Positions 1 through 8,990 of a stretch of DNA of 64,000 nucleotides are shown piece after piece (within the stretch, counting starts at the first letter, position 1; each line of letters opens with the position of its first letter). The stretch covers positions 19,623 to 83,622 of IMG/VR virus record IMGVR_UViG_3300044644_001125; one strand, 5' to 3'. The stretch comes from a virus. Both the position numbers and the translations under genes were made by a program. A model generated the notes under the pieces. That model was not told the origin of the DNA. It did no database searches and was given only the letters and a program-made list of their open reading frames with translations.

Positions 1-374
1 TCTAAGATAGTTTCTATCTTAGTTCTGATATAAGAGTTACTTAATGTAACTTTCAACCCAGTATGTAAGTGGTGTGGTAAGAAGTTGATATCACACCACG
101 ATATTGTTTTTGAACTGGTTGTTAAAAATTCAGTATCAACCAAACAAACATACGTACCATACTCAAAGCCTTTATCTTGAGAAAGATACAATTCAATTGG
201 TACTATTTTACCAGTTGAATAACTTTCCATGAGAACATTTGCATCATCCAAAAGAATACCTTCTCTAATGAAAGTGGGTAAAGTCCATTTACCATTCTCC
301 AAAATTAAAAGTATTCTACTAGTTGTTTTAGCTAAGAATAGTAAACCAGCACGTTGCGTTGGTTTTATACTCAT
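1..374 (-). CDS. Partial conserved phage protein, possibly Nudix-like
   Basis: The reading frame is open from an ATG at 374 down to the window edge, about 124 residues, and its C-terminus is outside the window. The ATG overlaps the stop of the gp15-like gene as ATGA, so the two are translationally coupled in one late operon. The N-terminus (AGLLFLAKTTSRILLILENG followed by W-x-LP) resembles the first strand of a Nudix-type fold, but no complete Nudix box is visible, so catalytic activity is not claimed. A virion or assembly role is inferred only from position. Confidence 0.6.
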   Translation of the reverse strand, partial: MSIKPTQRAGLLFLAKTTSRILLILENGKWTLPTFIREGILLDDANVLMESYSTGKIVPIELYLSQDKGFEYGTYVCLVDTEFLTTSSKTISWCDINFLPHHLHTGLKVTLSNSYIRTKIETIL

Positions 375-1786
375 GGTGCTAAGTTAAATCCCCAGAATCC
401 AGCAACATATTCACCTTCAAATGCTCTAAGCCATTCTGTACCTTCCCATCTATATTTTATACCTGTTTTCAAGTTTTGAACATAGGTTGGTACTGTTGCA
501 ATTGTTTGATCAAATACTGCATTCCATTTAGTACCAGACCATTCTATGATTGAATTGGTTGGTATAATTGGGTCAGAACCATCTAAATTTTTCCAAGCAA
601 TTGGTCCGATATAATCTGGACTAACATTTGGTATATCATTAACTGAACCTAACATCAAATATCTTATACCAACTGGTATACCAGATTGATTTCCGTACAC
701 TTCGACTGGATTGTATTTGGCGGGGTCTATAATCGCATCGATAGTTCCTTTACCAGCCAATCCATTTACTGGGCTTTGAATAATGGTATTTGCAGGTATT
801 GTATCTGCATCGAATGTAACAATTATTTTAGACGGATCAGTTTCTGATATGGTAAATGTACCAACCATATTGTACCCAGATGGTTGTTTAAAGTACACTT
901 GGCTTAATGGCGAATAGTTGCCAGTAATATCAATAACAGTATGCCAGTCAATTGCTTTATCTAACATTGCAGTTAAGTCATAATCATACTGACCACCAGT
1001 TGCGGATTTAATCAAGAATACATTAATATCAGCTAATGTAGTAACCACTTGCATATCTGCTGCTTGTTGTTCATATATCAATGAACTCAAATCAACGATA
1101 TCACCGGCATCCGTGAATACGTTACTAATAATAGTTTGAATAATACCAAGTCTTTTTACTTTTGCTGGTGGTGAAATGTAAATTGGCATTGTAAATTCTA
1201 AACTACACACATCGATTTCAGATTCCAAACCTTGTGGTATTTGCCTTGATGAAAACGTAATATTTTTTACATTAACTACTGATAAGCTAGTCCAATCAAC
1301 GAAGTTATCGTTGGTTTGAATTTCCAAACTAGGGTTAAACATACCCAAAATCTGTTCAAGTAATTGCAACTTTTGGTCAGTATTACTTGTCCAAATGTCT
1401 GCTTTCATCGATAACATGAATGGTGTTGGCATTAGTCGTTCAACTGTATATCCACCACCTTGTACATTTTCATATTGCAGCGTATCACCTGAACCAGTGT
1501 ATCTTCGTTGTCTAATGTTTATTTTACTAACAAATGTTGAATCTGAAGTTCTATCCCTATCCATTTCTAAACCAGTTACATAGCATGATATTCTAGGAAC
1601 GGTTAGCATTTTGTTTTCAGAATTCTCTTTAATAACACTTGCAACCTGTCTAGTCATATCACCGTACATAACTGGGATATGTTTTTCTTCAGGTGTTGAT
1701 CCACCCGTTTTATATTTGAATCCAATGAATATACGCATGAACTGCGTTATATATCGTCGTATTTGCCCGTCGTACTGATGGTCCAT
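371..1786 (-). CDS. 15: Tail sheath stabilizer / tail completion protein, gp15-like
   Basis: 471 aa. T4 gp15 forms the ring that caps the contractile tail and joins it to the neck. The first 210 residues follow the gp15 pattern: an RRYITQFMRIF start, a PRISCYVTGLE strand, MPTPFMLSMKADIW, and an EQILGMFNPSLEI segment followed by EFTMPIYISPP. The protein is much longer than T4 gp15 (272 aa); the extra C-terminal 250 residues look like an added beta-rich domain. The start ATG overlaps the stop of the gp14-like gene (TAATG), so it is co-translated with it. Family assignment rests on motif recall and neck-gene context. Confidence 0.72.
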   Translation of the reverse strand: MDHQYDGQIRRYITQFMRIFIGFKYKTGGSTPEEKHIPVMYGDMTRQVASVIKENSENKMLTVPRISCYVTGLEMDRDRTSDSTFVSKINIRQRRYTGSGDTLQYENVQGGGYTVERLMPTPFMLSMKADIWTSNTDQKLQLLEQILGMFNPSLEIQTNDNFVDWTSLSVVNVKNITFSSRQIPQGLESEIDVCSLEFTMPIYISPPAKVKRLGIIQTIISNVFTDAGDIVDLSSLIYEQQAADMQVVTTLADINVFLIKSATGGQYDYDLTAMLDKAIDWHTVIDITGNYSPLSQVYFKQPSGYNMVGTFTISETDPSKIIVTFDADTIPANTIIQSPVNGLAGKGTIDAIIDPAKYNPVEVYGNQSGIPVGIRYLMLGSVNDIPNVSPDYIGPIAWKNLDGSDPIIPTNSIIEWSGTKWNAVFDQTIATVPTYVQNLKTGIKYRWEGTEWLRAFEGEYVAGFWGFNLAP

Positions 1787-3048
1787 TAATTGTCTGCCTC
1801 TGGTCTTAATGCTTTTGATAAACTTTGTTTTTCTTTGATGACGTGACCATCAATAACATGGGTTGTGTCGTTATTAATAAACGTACCACGCTGTGTTAAT
1901 CTGACATCTTTACCTTCATATTCAGCACCTGGTTTAGTATCACTATATCCCAAGTTAGTCACTGTCATTCTTACAGAATCTTCCATTTTAACCCACTTGT
2001 TATTCGTGAATTGGAATAATCTGTTAGGTGTATAATCAGTTCGTAAACAATACTGCCCATCGACAGGCGCGATCGGGAATACAATACCGGCAGTGAACTG
2101 GGCACCATTTGGTGGAATACCATCACCTATTAAATATCCGTTATAGCCTGGTTTATTTGGATTTTGGAACATAGTAGAAGTCGTTGGATTTACATACACT
2201 GGATTGCCATTAGTATCAAATAAAGGATTGCCTGCTTTATCAGTAGCTTGAGTTTGAATAGTAGTATCTAAAGTATCGGAATTGGCTTGTACAATTTCAA
2301 CTAATCCATATCTATCTTGTTGAATTGTATAGTATGGCGTTATATCATACCCACTCAATGGAAGATCTTTATCTGCTTGGTCTAATACCGCATGTGTGAT
2401 TTGCATTTCTTTTTGGTAAGTTGACATGATATCTCTTAATGTCAATCCGTCATCATTTTCATCATCGGCTAATCCATCTAAAATATCTTTAAATTCTTGA
2501 CTATCAACTAATGGTTTGCACTTAGCTCTGTATAAATGTGGGTACCAAAGAGCAGAAAAACCTTGACTAGCACGGCTAACTTCTTCTACAACATAGAATC
2601 GTTTTAACGCATACTGTAGATCATTTAGGGCGTACTCATCTTTTAGATGTGGTAATTCGATAACATCACCTGATATAATCTTTCTACCTAACTTTTCTAC
2701 TGTATCATTAATATGAAAACTAATGAATATAGTATCATTCTGTAAGAATAAACCAAACTGACTTAAGTTAAAATCGATGTCTTGTACATTATAATGTCCA
2801 CGGAGTACATAAACTGATGGGTCGTATTTTCTATCACGGTTTTCTAAGAACAGCAAATCTTGAATCTGGGTTGGATCCGTAGTTGAATATGCAGGTGTTG
2901 TCGGTGTATTTTCTGCTGAATCACCTGGTCCAAGATAGCGGTGGACAAGCACATCCACACCACCAACTTGGAACATTTCCCAAATGGTTTTGTCTATGAA
3001 CTTATAATCGCTTCCTTTCTCGGGTCTGTATAGTGAAAGTCTCGGCAC
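1786..3048 (-). CDS. 14: Neck / head closure protein, gp14-like
   Basis: 420 aa. In T4, gp14 with gp13 closes the portal after DNA packaging and forms the neck. Translation starts at a GTG preceded by a good AGGAG at about 8 nt. Visible features are an IQDLLFLENRDRKYDPSVYVLRG segment-type N-terminal domain and a DTIFISFHINDTVEKLG strand, as in neck proteins that pair with gp15. It is first in a reverse-strand operon (gp14, gp15, partial gene) driven by a TAAATA box at 3069-3074, divergent from gp13. T4 gp14 is 256 aa, so this homologue is enlarged. gp14 is preferred because gp13 and gp15 flank it. Confidence 0.65.
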   Translation of the reverse strand: MPRLSLYRPEKGSDYKFIDKTIWEMFQVGGVDVLVHRYLGPGDSAENTPTTPAYSTTDPTQIQDLLFLENRDRKYDPSVYVLRGHYNVQDIDFNLSQFGLFLQNDTIFISFHINDTVEKLGRKIISGDVIELPHLKDEYALNDLQYALKRFYVVEEVSRASQGFSALWYPHLYRAKCKPLVDSQEFKDILDGLADDENDDGLTLRDIMSTYQKEMQITHAVLDQADKDLPLSGYDITPYYTIQQDRYGLVEIVQANSDTLDTTIQTQATDKAGNPLFDTNGNPVYVNPTTSTMFQNPNKPGYNGYLIGDGIPPNGAQFTAGIVFPIAPVDGQYCLRTDYTPNRLFQFTNNKWVKMEDSVRMTVTNLGYSDTKPGAEYEGKDVRLTQRGTFINNDTTHVIDGHVIKEKQSLSKALRPEADN

Positions 3049-3068
3049 TTGAATCTCCTAGTTTCTAA

Positions 3069-3094
3069 TATTTAGCCGCATTTAGGGCTAAATA
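3069..3094. promoter_or_regulatory. Divergent late promoter pair (TAAATA boxes)
   Basis: GCTAAATA occurs on both strands: reverse-strand box at 3069-3074 for the gp14 operon and forward box at 3089-3094 for gp13. The sequence matches the core of the T4 late promoter (TATAAATA). Only 14 bp separate the boxes, so two transcripts diverge from one site. The forward box lies 5 nt from the gp13 ATG. Confidence 0.7.
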
Positions 3095-3099
3095 CAAGC

Positions 3100-3861
3100 A
3101 TGAATACTAATATTGATCAAGCAAAACAAAGTGTATACGATTACTGCCGAGTATTTCTGGGCGAAGGATTAATTGATGTGGAATTGGATCCAATCCATTA
3201 TGAAACTGCATTAAATCGAGCACTTGCTACCTTTAGACAACGCGGTGATAATTCCGTGGAAGAAAGTTATGCGTTCTTGACCTTAACAGAAAGTCAAAAC
3301 ACTTACATCCTACCGCAAGAAATCCAGCAAGTTCGTCAAATCTTTAGACGATCAGTTGGTTCTCGTACTGGTAATGGTACTGGTGGTACCGTATTTGAAC
3401 CATTCAATATGGCTTATACGAATACTTACTTGTTGAGTTCAACTAACATGGGTGGTTTATTGACATATGAATTATTTGCACAATATCAAGAATTAGTTGG
3501 TAAGATGTTTGGTTCTTATATCGCATTTACATGGAATCCACAATCACGTAAGTTGTTTATCGAACAACGGCCACGCGGTGAGGAAGAAGTACTGCTACAT
3601 GTTTACAATACACGACCTGATAGCGCAATCATTAACGATACCTATGCTGGTCAATGGATTAAAGATTACACACTTGCTAATTGTAAGATAATTTTAGGAC
3701 AAGCACGTGAGAAGTTTTCAACTATCGCTGGTCCACAAGGCGGTGGTACACTCAATGGTGCCCAATTGAAAGCAGAAGGTACTGCTGAAATTGAGAAGTT
3801 GATGAATGATCTCATCACATCGGTACCCGGCGGAACCGGATATACTTGGATCATCGGATAA
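3100..3861 (+). CDS. 13: Neck protein, gp13-like
   Basis: 253 aa. gp13 seals the packaged head together with gp14. The N-terminus (AKQSVYDYCRVFLGEGLIDVELDP, here given only in part) and the following ALNRALATFRQR helix match the gp13 family of T4-like phages. The protein has a central glycine/threonine-rich loop near residues 90-100 and a helical region before a G-rich C-terminus ending YTWIIG. The TAAATA box ends 5 nt before the ATG, so the late mRNA probably begins at the ATG itself. Confidence 0.75.
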   Translation: MNTNIDQAKQSVYDYCRVFLGEGLIDVELDPIHYETALNRALATFRQRGDNSVEESYAFLTLTESQNTYILPQEIQQVRQIFRRSVGSRTGNGTGGTVFEPFNMAYTNTYLLSSTNMGGLLTYELFAQYQELVGKMFGSYIAFTWNPQSRKLFIEQRPRGEEEVLLHVYNTRPDSAIINDTYAGQWIKDYTLANCKIILGQAREKFSTIAGPQGGGTLNGAQLKAEGTAEIEKLMNDLITSVPGGTGYTWIIG

Positions 3862-3925
3862 TTTATTGATTTATAACGAGTTTTTCTCATAATAATTACA
3901 TGTTCAAACTCCTTTTTAATAGTTC

Positions 3926-3963
3926 AAAAGGTTAATTGGGTTTCCAATTAGCCTTTCTTTTTG
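3926..3963 (+). terminator. Intrinsic terminator after gp13
   Basis: An imperfect hairpin (GGTTAATTGG pairing with CCAATTAGCC, with G-U pairs) is followed by CTTTCTTTTT. It lies between the gp13 stop and the dNMP kinase gene. Confidence 0.7.
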
Positions 3964-4008
3964 TCTAGTGATAATGTATAATAACCTAATACAACTTAGG
4001 AATTTCAC

Positions 4009-4665
4009 ATGACAAACAAACTTATTATTGGTATAGTTGGTAACATCGGTTGCGGTAAAGATACCATAGCACATTACTTAACGCAATTTCATGATTTCAA
4101 CCAACTGAGTTTTGCAAACTCATTAAAAGATGCGGTATCCAGTGTCTTTGGTTGGGATAGGGAAATGGTTGAAGGTCGTACACAGGAATCAAGAGAATGG
4201 CGTGAAACAGTAGATCCATTCTGGTCAAAAAGATTATCAATGCCAACCTTAACTCCAAGATGGGTTTTACAACAATGGGGTACTGAGTTAGCTAGAAAGC
4301 ATTTCCATGATGACATTTGGATTGCCAGTCTCGAGAATAAAATCAGTAAAGCGAATACAAACATCGTAATAAGTGATTGTAGATTTCCAAATGAGATTCA
4401 GGCTATTAGAGATTTAGGTGGAAGTATTATACGTGTTCAACGTGGTGAATTACCAGACTGGTATGCCGATGCAGAGTTGGCATTAACTGGTTCTATCATT
4501 GGTATTAATCGGTTAAAGGACAAACAAATCCACGCAAGTGAATGGGCATGGCTTGGTTCTAAGTTTGATATAGTTATCGACAATAACGGTACAGTTGATC
4601 AATTATACGGCCAAGTTTCTGCATTTATTGACAATAAGTTACAGATCAAAATCTCTCAAGCGTGA
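4009..4665 (+). CDS. 1: Deoxynucleoside monophosphate kinase, gp1-like
   Basis: 218 aa. The enzyme phosphorylates dNMPs for phage DNA synthesis. The P-loop GNIGCGKDT lies at residues 11-19; a PRWVLQQWGTELAR helix and the DCRFPNEIQAI segment (residues 122-132) are typical of T4 gp1-type kinases, where the latter carries the lid/Walker B-like Asp. Length is close to T4 gp1 (241 aa). A TATAAT-like box lies about 35 bp upstream, and a strong terminator follows, so it may be transcribed alone between two virion operons. Confidence 0.88.
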   Translation: MTNKLIIGIVGNIGCGKDTIAHYLTQFHDFNQLSFANSLKDAVSSVFGWDREMVEGRTQESREWRETVDPFWSKRLSMPTLTPRWVLQQWGTELARKHFHDDIWIASLENKISKANTNIVISDCRFPNEIQAIRDLGGSIIRVQRGELPDWYADAELALTGSIIGINRLKDKQIHASEWAWLGSKFDIVIDNNGTVDQLYGQVSAFIDNKLQIKISQA

Positions 4666-4684
4666 AATAGTCGTAAACTCACCG

Positions 4685-4710
4685 AAAAGCCTACATTTTT
4701 GTAGGCTTTT
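4685..4710 (+). terminator. Intrinsic terminator after dNMP kinase
   Basis: A perfect 10-bp stem (AAAAGCCTAC / GTAGGCTTTT) with a 6-nt loop. The symmetric A and T ends could also let it work on the other strand. Confidence 0.85.
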
Positions 4711-4757
4711 GTTGTTAAAATCACCCAAAATTTCGCAAGCCATTTCAGCATTGTAGC

Positions 4758-4788
4758 TAAATACTCCTAGTACACTATTATCTAGGAG
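4758..4788 (+). promoter_or_regulatory. Late promoter and SD-sequestering hairpin before tail sheath gene
   Basis: GCTAAATA (box 4758-4763) precedes the sheath gene by 32 nt. The transcribed leader contains CTCCTAG (4764-4770) and CTAGGAG (4782-4788), which can pair. The second arm contains the AGGAG ribosome binding site, so folding would hide it. Confidence 0.6.
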
Positions 4789-4795
4789 ATTAAGT

Positions 4796-7700
4796 ATGGC
4801 ATTACAATCACCCGGCGTACAAGTAACGGTAATAGATGAGAGTTTTTATACACCTGCAGCACCAGGTACAACTCCGTTGATCGTTATCGCCACAGGACAA
4901 AACAAAACAAACGCATCTGGTACCAGTATCGCTAGTGGTACAACAACAGCAACGATTGGTAAAGTTTATAATATCACAAGTCAACGAGATTTGGTTGATT
5001 TTTATGGTCTTCCCTATTTCCAAACTACACCTTCAGCTACTCCTATTCATGGCGGTGAACGCAATGAATATGGTCTTTTAGCTGCATATAGCTTTTTAGG
5101 TGTTAGTAATTCAGCATTTATTTTACGTGCTGATATCGACTTAGACCAATTGATGGGAGACGAAGTCGCTCCTGGTGCTAACCCAACTGATGGTACATGG
5201 TGGGTCGATACACGTACCTCACTTTGGGGTATTCATGAATGGAACGGTAGTGCTCCGACCGTTGCGCATGGTCAAACATTTACAGCTAAAACACCGTTAG
5301 TGCTAAGTGACGCTGATGCAAGTCAAATTGATCCAGCTACACGCGCACCTATGGGTATTGGTGCAATTGGCGAATACGCAGTTGTATTCGAAACTATCAA
5401 AGGTGATGGTACATTTGCTGCTGACAAAGAACAAGCAAAATTATGGTACAAATCTGCTGGTAATGGCGAGATTGGTGTTGATGGATATCCAGGCGGGTTA
5501 TCAGTTTCTGTATCAGCTGGTCAATGGGTATTGGTTGGTAGCCAAGAATGGGCTGCAAGTCACCCAACTGTTGTTGGTAGTAAAGTAGCTGCAATCGATT
5601 CATCTGCTGGTAAAGTATTCTCAATCAATGGTATCGATGTTACTATTGGTGCGCAATGGTCTTCATTGTCAGAATTAGTAACAACTATTAATGGTTTAGG
5701 TATCATTGGTGTTGCTGCTCGTGAAGTTAATGGAGTATTGAATCTATATACAGACGGCGTTAATGATTTGGGTCCTGGTGATTCAACATTAAGCAACGCA
5801 ATCGTAATTGCTGCTGGTACTGCAACTTCTGGTATGTTATCTACTGATTTAGGTATCACAGTTGGTTCATACTACGGTCCTGCATTACAACAAGCACCGC
5901 ACACTTCAGTTCCAGAATGGAAAATTTCTGATCAACCTTCAGTTTCTGATTACCCAACTGGTCGTCGTCCAAGTGGTTCTGTTTGGATTAAATCAACTAG
6001 TATCGGTGGTGGTGCACGTATTCGTGCAAAACGTTGGAGTTCAGCAACTTTATCTTGGGTTTCTTATGATGTCCCAATGTATTCTTCTGCAAGCGCAGCA
6101 TTATATGGATTGGATAGAACAAAAGGTGGTTTCAACATTCCAACAAATTCACTGTACATCCAAACTAACAGTGAAGAAAATAGTGGTTGGGATTCAACAC
6201 CAGAAACAGCAACATTCCGCATGTGGCGTAGAGCAGCATCTGGTCAAACTACTGTAATTTCACCAAAATTAACTGCTACTAGTATCAGCACTGGAAACAG
6301 CACTGTAACATTTAGTTTAGCAGAAACAGTTGAAGGTGAAGCTGCATTACGTCCAGCTAAAACCGTTTCATTCACTGCACATGGTACAATTGCTGATTTA
6401 GTAACATTGGTTGATGCAATCAATGCTGCTGGTTTTGTTCATATCAAAGCAGAAAAAACTGCAAACAATGAATTGAAACTTTACCACAAATTAGGTGGTG
6501 ATATCAGAATCACTGATACAACTGCAACCATTGCTAAATTATTCACACCATTCAGTTTAGATACTTTATTGGGTACTGCTAACTTCTATGCTTTACCAGA
6601 AAATGCAGTTGGTGATTACTTAATTTCTAACTGGCAACCATTTGCAGCTAGTGGTTTTGAAGCAACTGATACTGCCCCATTAAACACTCCAGATGACAAT
6701 CAATTATGGTACGATACTCGTTTAGCTGAAGTTGATATCATGGTTCACAATGGTAAAACTTGGGTGGGTTATCGTTCAGAAACTGCTCCATATTTTGATA
6801 TTGATAGAATTACGGTAGCCCCTATCGTTGCAGCATCTAACCCATGGACTTCTGATACACAAACTGGTGACTTATGGATTTCTACTGCTGATTTAGAAAA
6901 TTATCCATTAATCTATCGTTACAACAGCAACTTACGTGGTTCTGCATTATCAGAAAAATGGGAATTAGTTGACGTAACTGATCAACAAACTGAAACTGGT
7001 ATCTTATTTGCAGATGCTCGTTATGGAAATTCTGGTGAAACTGGTAACATTGAAGCAAGTATCGAATCTTTATTGGTTAGTAACTTCTTAGACCCAGATG
7101 CTCCAGATCCTGCTCTATATCCAAAAGGTATGTTGTTATGGAATCTCCGTAGAAGTGGTGGTAACGTTAAACGTTTCAAACAAAACTACTTCACAGTAGC
7201 TGAAGATAACGCAAGATATGATAACATTCACTCACCATTAGGTCAAACTTATGTTGCTGGCGAAAGTATGGTTGATTATCAATTAGACCGTTGGGTTACT
7301 GCAAGTGCTAATAACGAAGATGGTTCTGGTTCATTCGGTCGTAAAGCACAACGTAGTGTTGTAGTTGCTTCATTAAGAACTGCAGTTAACACTAGCTACG
7401 AAGCTCGTGATGAAGAACGTAGAAACTTCAACTTGATGGCATGTCCTGGATACCCTGAAGTAATGGGTGACTTAGTTAACTTAAACATCGACCGTGGTTT
7501 AACTTCATTCGTTATTGGTGATACACCTTTACGTTTACCTGCTGATGCAACTTCAATCACTGATTGGGGTACTAATGCTCGTACTGTAGTTAGTAATGGT
7601 GATGCTGGTATGGTTACTTATGATGAATACTTGGCTGTGTTCTATCCAAATGGTATCACTGTTGATTTATCTGGTAACAAAGTTGTTGTTCCAGCAAGTC

Positions 7701-8272
7701 ACATGATGTTGAAAACAATTGCGTTATCAGACAACGTTTCATACCCTTGGTTTGCTCCAGCTGGTACACGCCGTGGTGCTATCACTAATGCTGATTCAGT
7801 TGGTTATATTGATGCTTCATCTGGTGAATACCAAACAGTTGCTCTTAACGAAGGTCAACGTGATACTCTCTATGATGCAAAAATTAACCCAATCACATTC
7901 TTTGTTGGTGCTGGTCATGTTAACTTTGGTCAAAAAACACGTGCGAAAAACGCAAGTGCATTAGATAGAATCAACGTATCTCGTTTGACTGTTTACTTGA
8001 GAATTCAATTAAACAAACTATCACGTCCATTTATTTTTGAACCAAACGATAAAACTACACGCGACGAAATGAAACAAGCGTGTGAAAGTTTGTTATTAGA
8101 GTTGGTTGGTTTACGCGCAATTTCTGACTATGCAGTTGTTTGTGACTCATCAAATAACACACCTACACGAATTGACCGTAACGAATTATGGGTGGATATC
8201 GCTATTGTTCCAATCAAAGCGGTTGAATTCATCTATATCCCATTACGTGTTAAAAACACAGGAGCGATTTAA
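4796..8272 (+). CDS. 18: Tail sheath protein, gp18-like, very large
   Basis: 1158 aa. It is the contractile sheath subunit polymerising round the tail tube. The N-terminus (MALQSPGVQVTVIDESFYTP) and the C-terminal domain (RPFIFEPNDKTTRDEMKQ..., ending in a strand with VEFIYIPLRVKN) are classic for the gp18 family. T4 gp18 is 659 aa; here roughly 500 extra residues, rich in Gly/Ser/Thr, lie between about 130 and 750 and contain repeated W-D-Y/W-V-D-T-R type modules (for example WWVDTRTSLWGIHEWNG and LWYDTRLAEVDIMVHNG). These look like surface domains inserted in the sheath. It is followed 2 bp later by the tube gene. Confidence 0.93.
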   Translation: MALQSPGVQVTVIDESFYTPAAPGTTPLIVIATGQNKTNASGTSIASGTTTATIGKVYNITSQRDLVDFYGLPYFQTTPSATPIHGGERNEYGLLAAYSFLGVSNSAFILRADIDLDQLMGDEVAPGANPTDGTWWVDTRTSLWGIHEWNGSAPTVAHGQTFTAKTPLVLSDADASQIDPATRAPMGIGAIGEYAVVFETIKGDGTFAADKEQAKLWYKSAGNGEIGVDGYPGGLSVSVSAGQWVLVGSQEWAASHPTVVGSKVAAIDSSAGKVFSINGIDVTIGAQWSSLSELVTTINGLGIIGVAAREVNGVLNLYTDGVNDLGPGDSTLSNAIVIAAGTATSGMLSTDLGITVGSYYGPALQQAPHTSVPEWKISDQPSVSDYPTGRRPSGSVWIKSTSIGGGARIRAKRWSSATLSWVSYDVPMYSSASAALYGLDRTKGGFNIPTNSLYIQTNSEENSGWDSTPETATFRMWRRAASGQTTVISPKLTATSISTGNSTVTFSLAETVEGEAALRPAKTVSFTAHGTIADLVTLVDAINAAGFVHIKAEKTANNELKLYHKLGGDIRITDTTATIAKLFTPFSLDTLLGTANFYALPENAVGDYLISNWQPFAASGFEATDTAPLNTPDDNQLWYDTRLAEVDIMVHNGKTWVGYRSETAPYFDIDRITVAPIVAASNPWTSDTQTGDLWISTADLENYPLIYRYNSNLRGSALSEKWELVDVTDQQTETGILFADARYGNSGETGNIEASIESLLVSNFLDPDAPDPALYPKGMLLWNLRRSGGNVKRFKQNYFTVAEDNARYDNIHSPLGQTYVAGESMVDYQLDRWVTASANNEDGSGSFGRKAQRSVVVASLRTAVNTSYEARDEERRNFNLMACPGYPEVMGDLVNLNIDRGLTSFVIGDTPLRLPADATSITDWGTNARTVVSNGDAGMVTYDEYLAVFYPNGITVDLSGNKVVVPASHMMLKTIALSDNVSYPWFAPAGTRRGAITNADSVGYIDASSGEYQTVALNEGQRDTLYDAKINPITFFVGAGHVNFGQKTRAKNASALDRINVSRLTVYLRIQLNKLSRPFIFEPNDKTTRDEMKQACESLLLELVGLRAISDYAVVCDSSNNTPTRIDRNELWVDIAIVPIKAVEFIYIPLRVKNTGAI

Positions 8273-8274
8273 TC

Positions 8275-8931
8275 ATGGCATTTAATTCATTAGATAATTT
8301 ATCAGTTAAACCAGTAGGAGAGGCTAACGCCGTCCTATTGATGCCAAAACTGCAATACCGTTTTCGTGTAACGTTACTTGGTTTTGCGTCTGAAGCATCA
8401 ACTGAATTAACCAAACAAGTTGTATCAGTTTCAAGACATACTGTTGGTTTTGAAGAAGTTGTACTTGACGTATACAACTCAAAAGTATACTTAGCAGGTA
8501 AACCAAAATTCGAACCATTGAAATTAGTGGTTCGTGATGACGCGAATGGCGTTATGCAAAAATTGGTTGGTCAACAAATTCAGAAACAATTCGACGTGTT
8601 GAACCAAGCAACTGCTAGAAGTGGTATCGATTACAAATTCACTATGCAAGTTGAAATTCTTGACGGTGGTAACGGTGCAACTTCAGTACAAACTTTAGAA
8701 ACATCAATGTATTACGGTTGTTTCATTGCAAACGCTGAATATGGTCAATTGGAATATAAATCAAATGAACCAGTTACAGTGACTTTAACCGTTAGATTCG
8801 ATAACCTCGAACAATGGGCTAAAGATCAAAACACTACATCAGTATCTGGTGGTATTGGTGCCGCAGTTGCAAGATCTGCTACATCATCAGCATCTACGGG
8901 TGCTGGTATGGGTACATCTGCAACAGGTTAA
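8275..8931 (+). CDS. 19: Tail tube protein, gp19-like
   Basis: 218 aa. It is the hexameric tube subunit inside the sheath. The pattern YRFRVTLLGF (residues 23-32), SVSRHTVGFEEVVLDVYNS, LKLVVRDDANGVMQKLV and the late EYGQLEYKSNEPVTVTLTVR strand are typical of gp19 tube proteins. The C-terminal 25 residues form a Ser/Ala/Gly-rich tail. The gene follows the sheath directly, as in T4, and ends in a strong terminator. Confidence 0.92.
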   Translation: MAFNSLDNLSVKPVGEANAVLLMPKLQYRFRVTLLGFASEASTELTKQVVSVSRHTVGFEEVVLDVYNSKVYLAGKPKFEPLKLVVRDDANGVMQKLVGQQIQKQFDVLNQATARSGIDYKFTMQVEILDGGNGATSVQTLETSMYYGCFIANAEYGQLEYKSNEPVTVTLTVRFDNLEQWAKDQNTTSVSGGIGAAVARSATSSASTGAGMGTSATG

Positions 8932-8945
8932 TCTCCCACACCATG

Positions 8946-8976
8946 AAAACCCGAGGTTTATCCTCGGGTTTTTTTT
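8946..8976 (+). terminator. Intrinsic terminator after tail tube gene
   Basis: An 11-bp stem (AAAACCCGAGG / CCTCGGGTTTT) with a 5-nt loop runs into eight T residues. Confidence 0.92.
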
Positions 8977-8990
8977 GCCTAAATACTGGT

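Noticed and set aside
8943-8990. Longer start for the tube-like baseplate gene
   Set aside because: It would be translated through a strong terminator; the ATG at 8991 with a late box is better.
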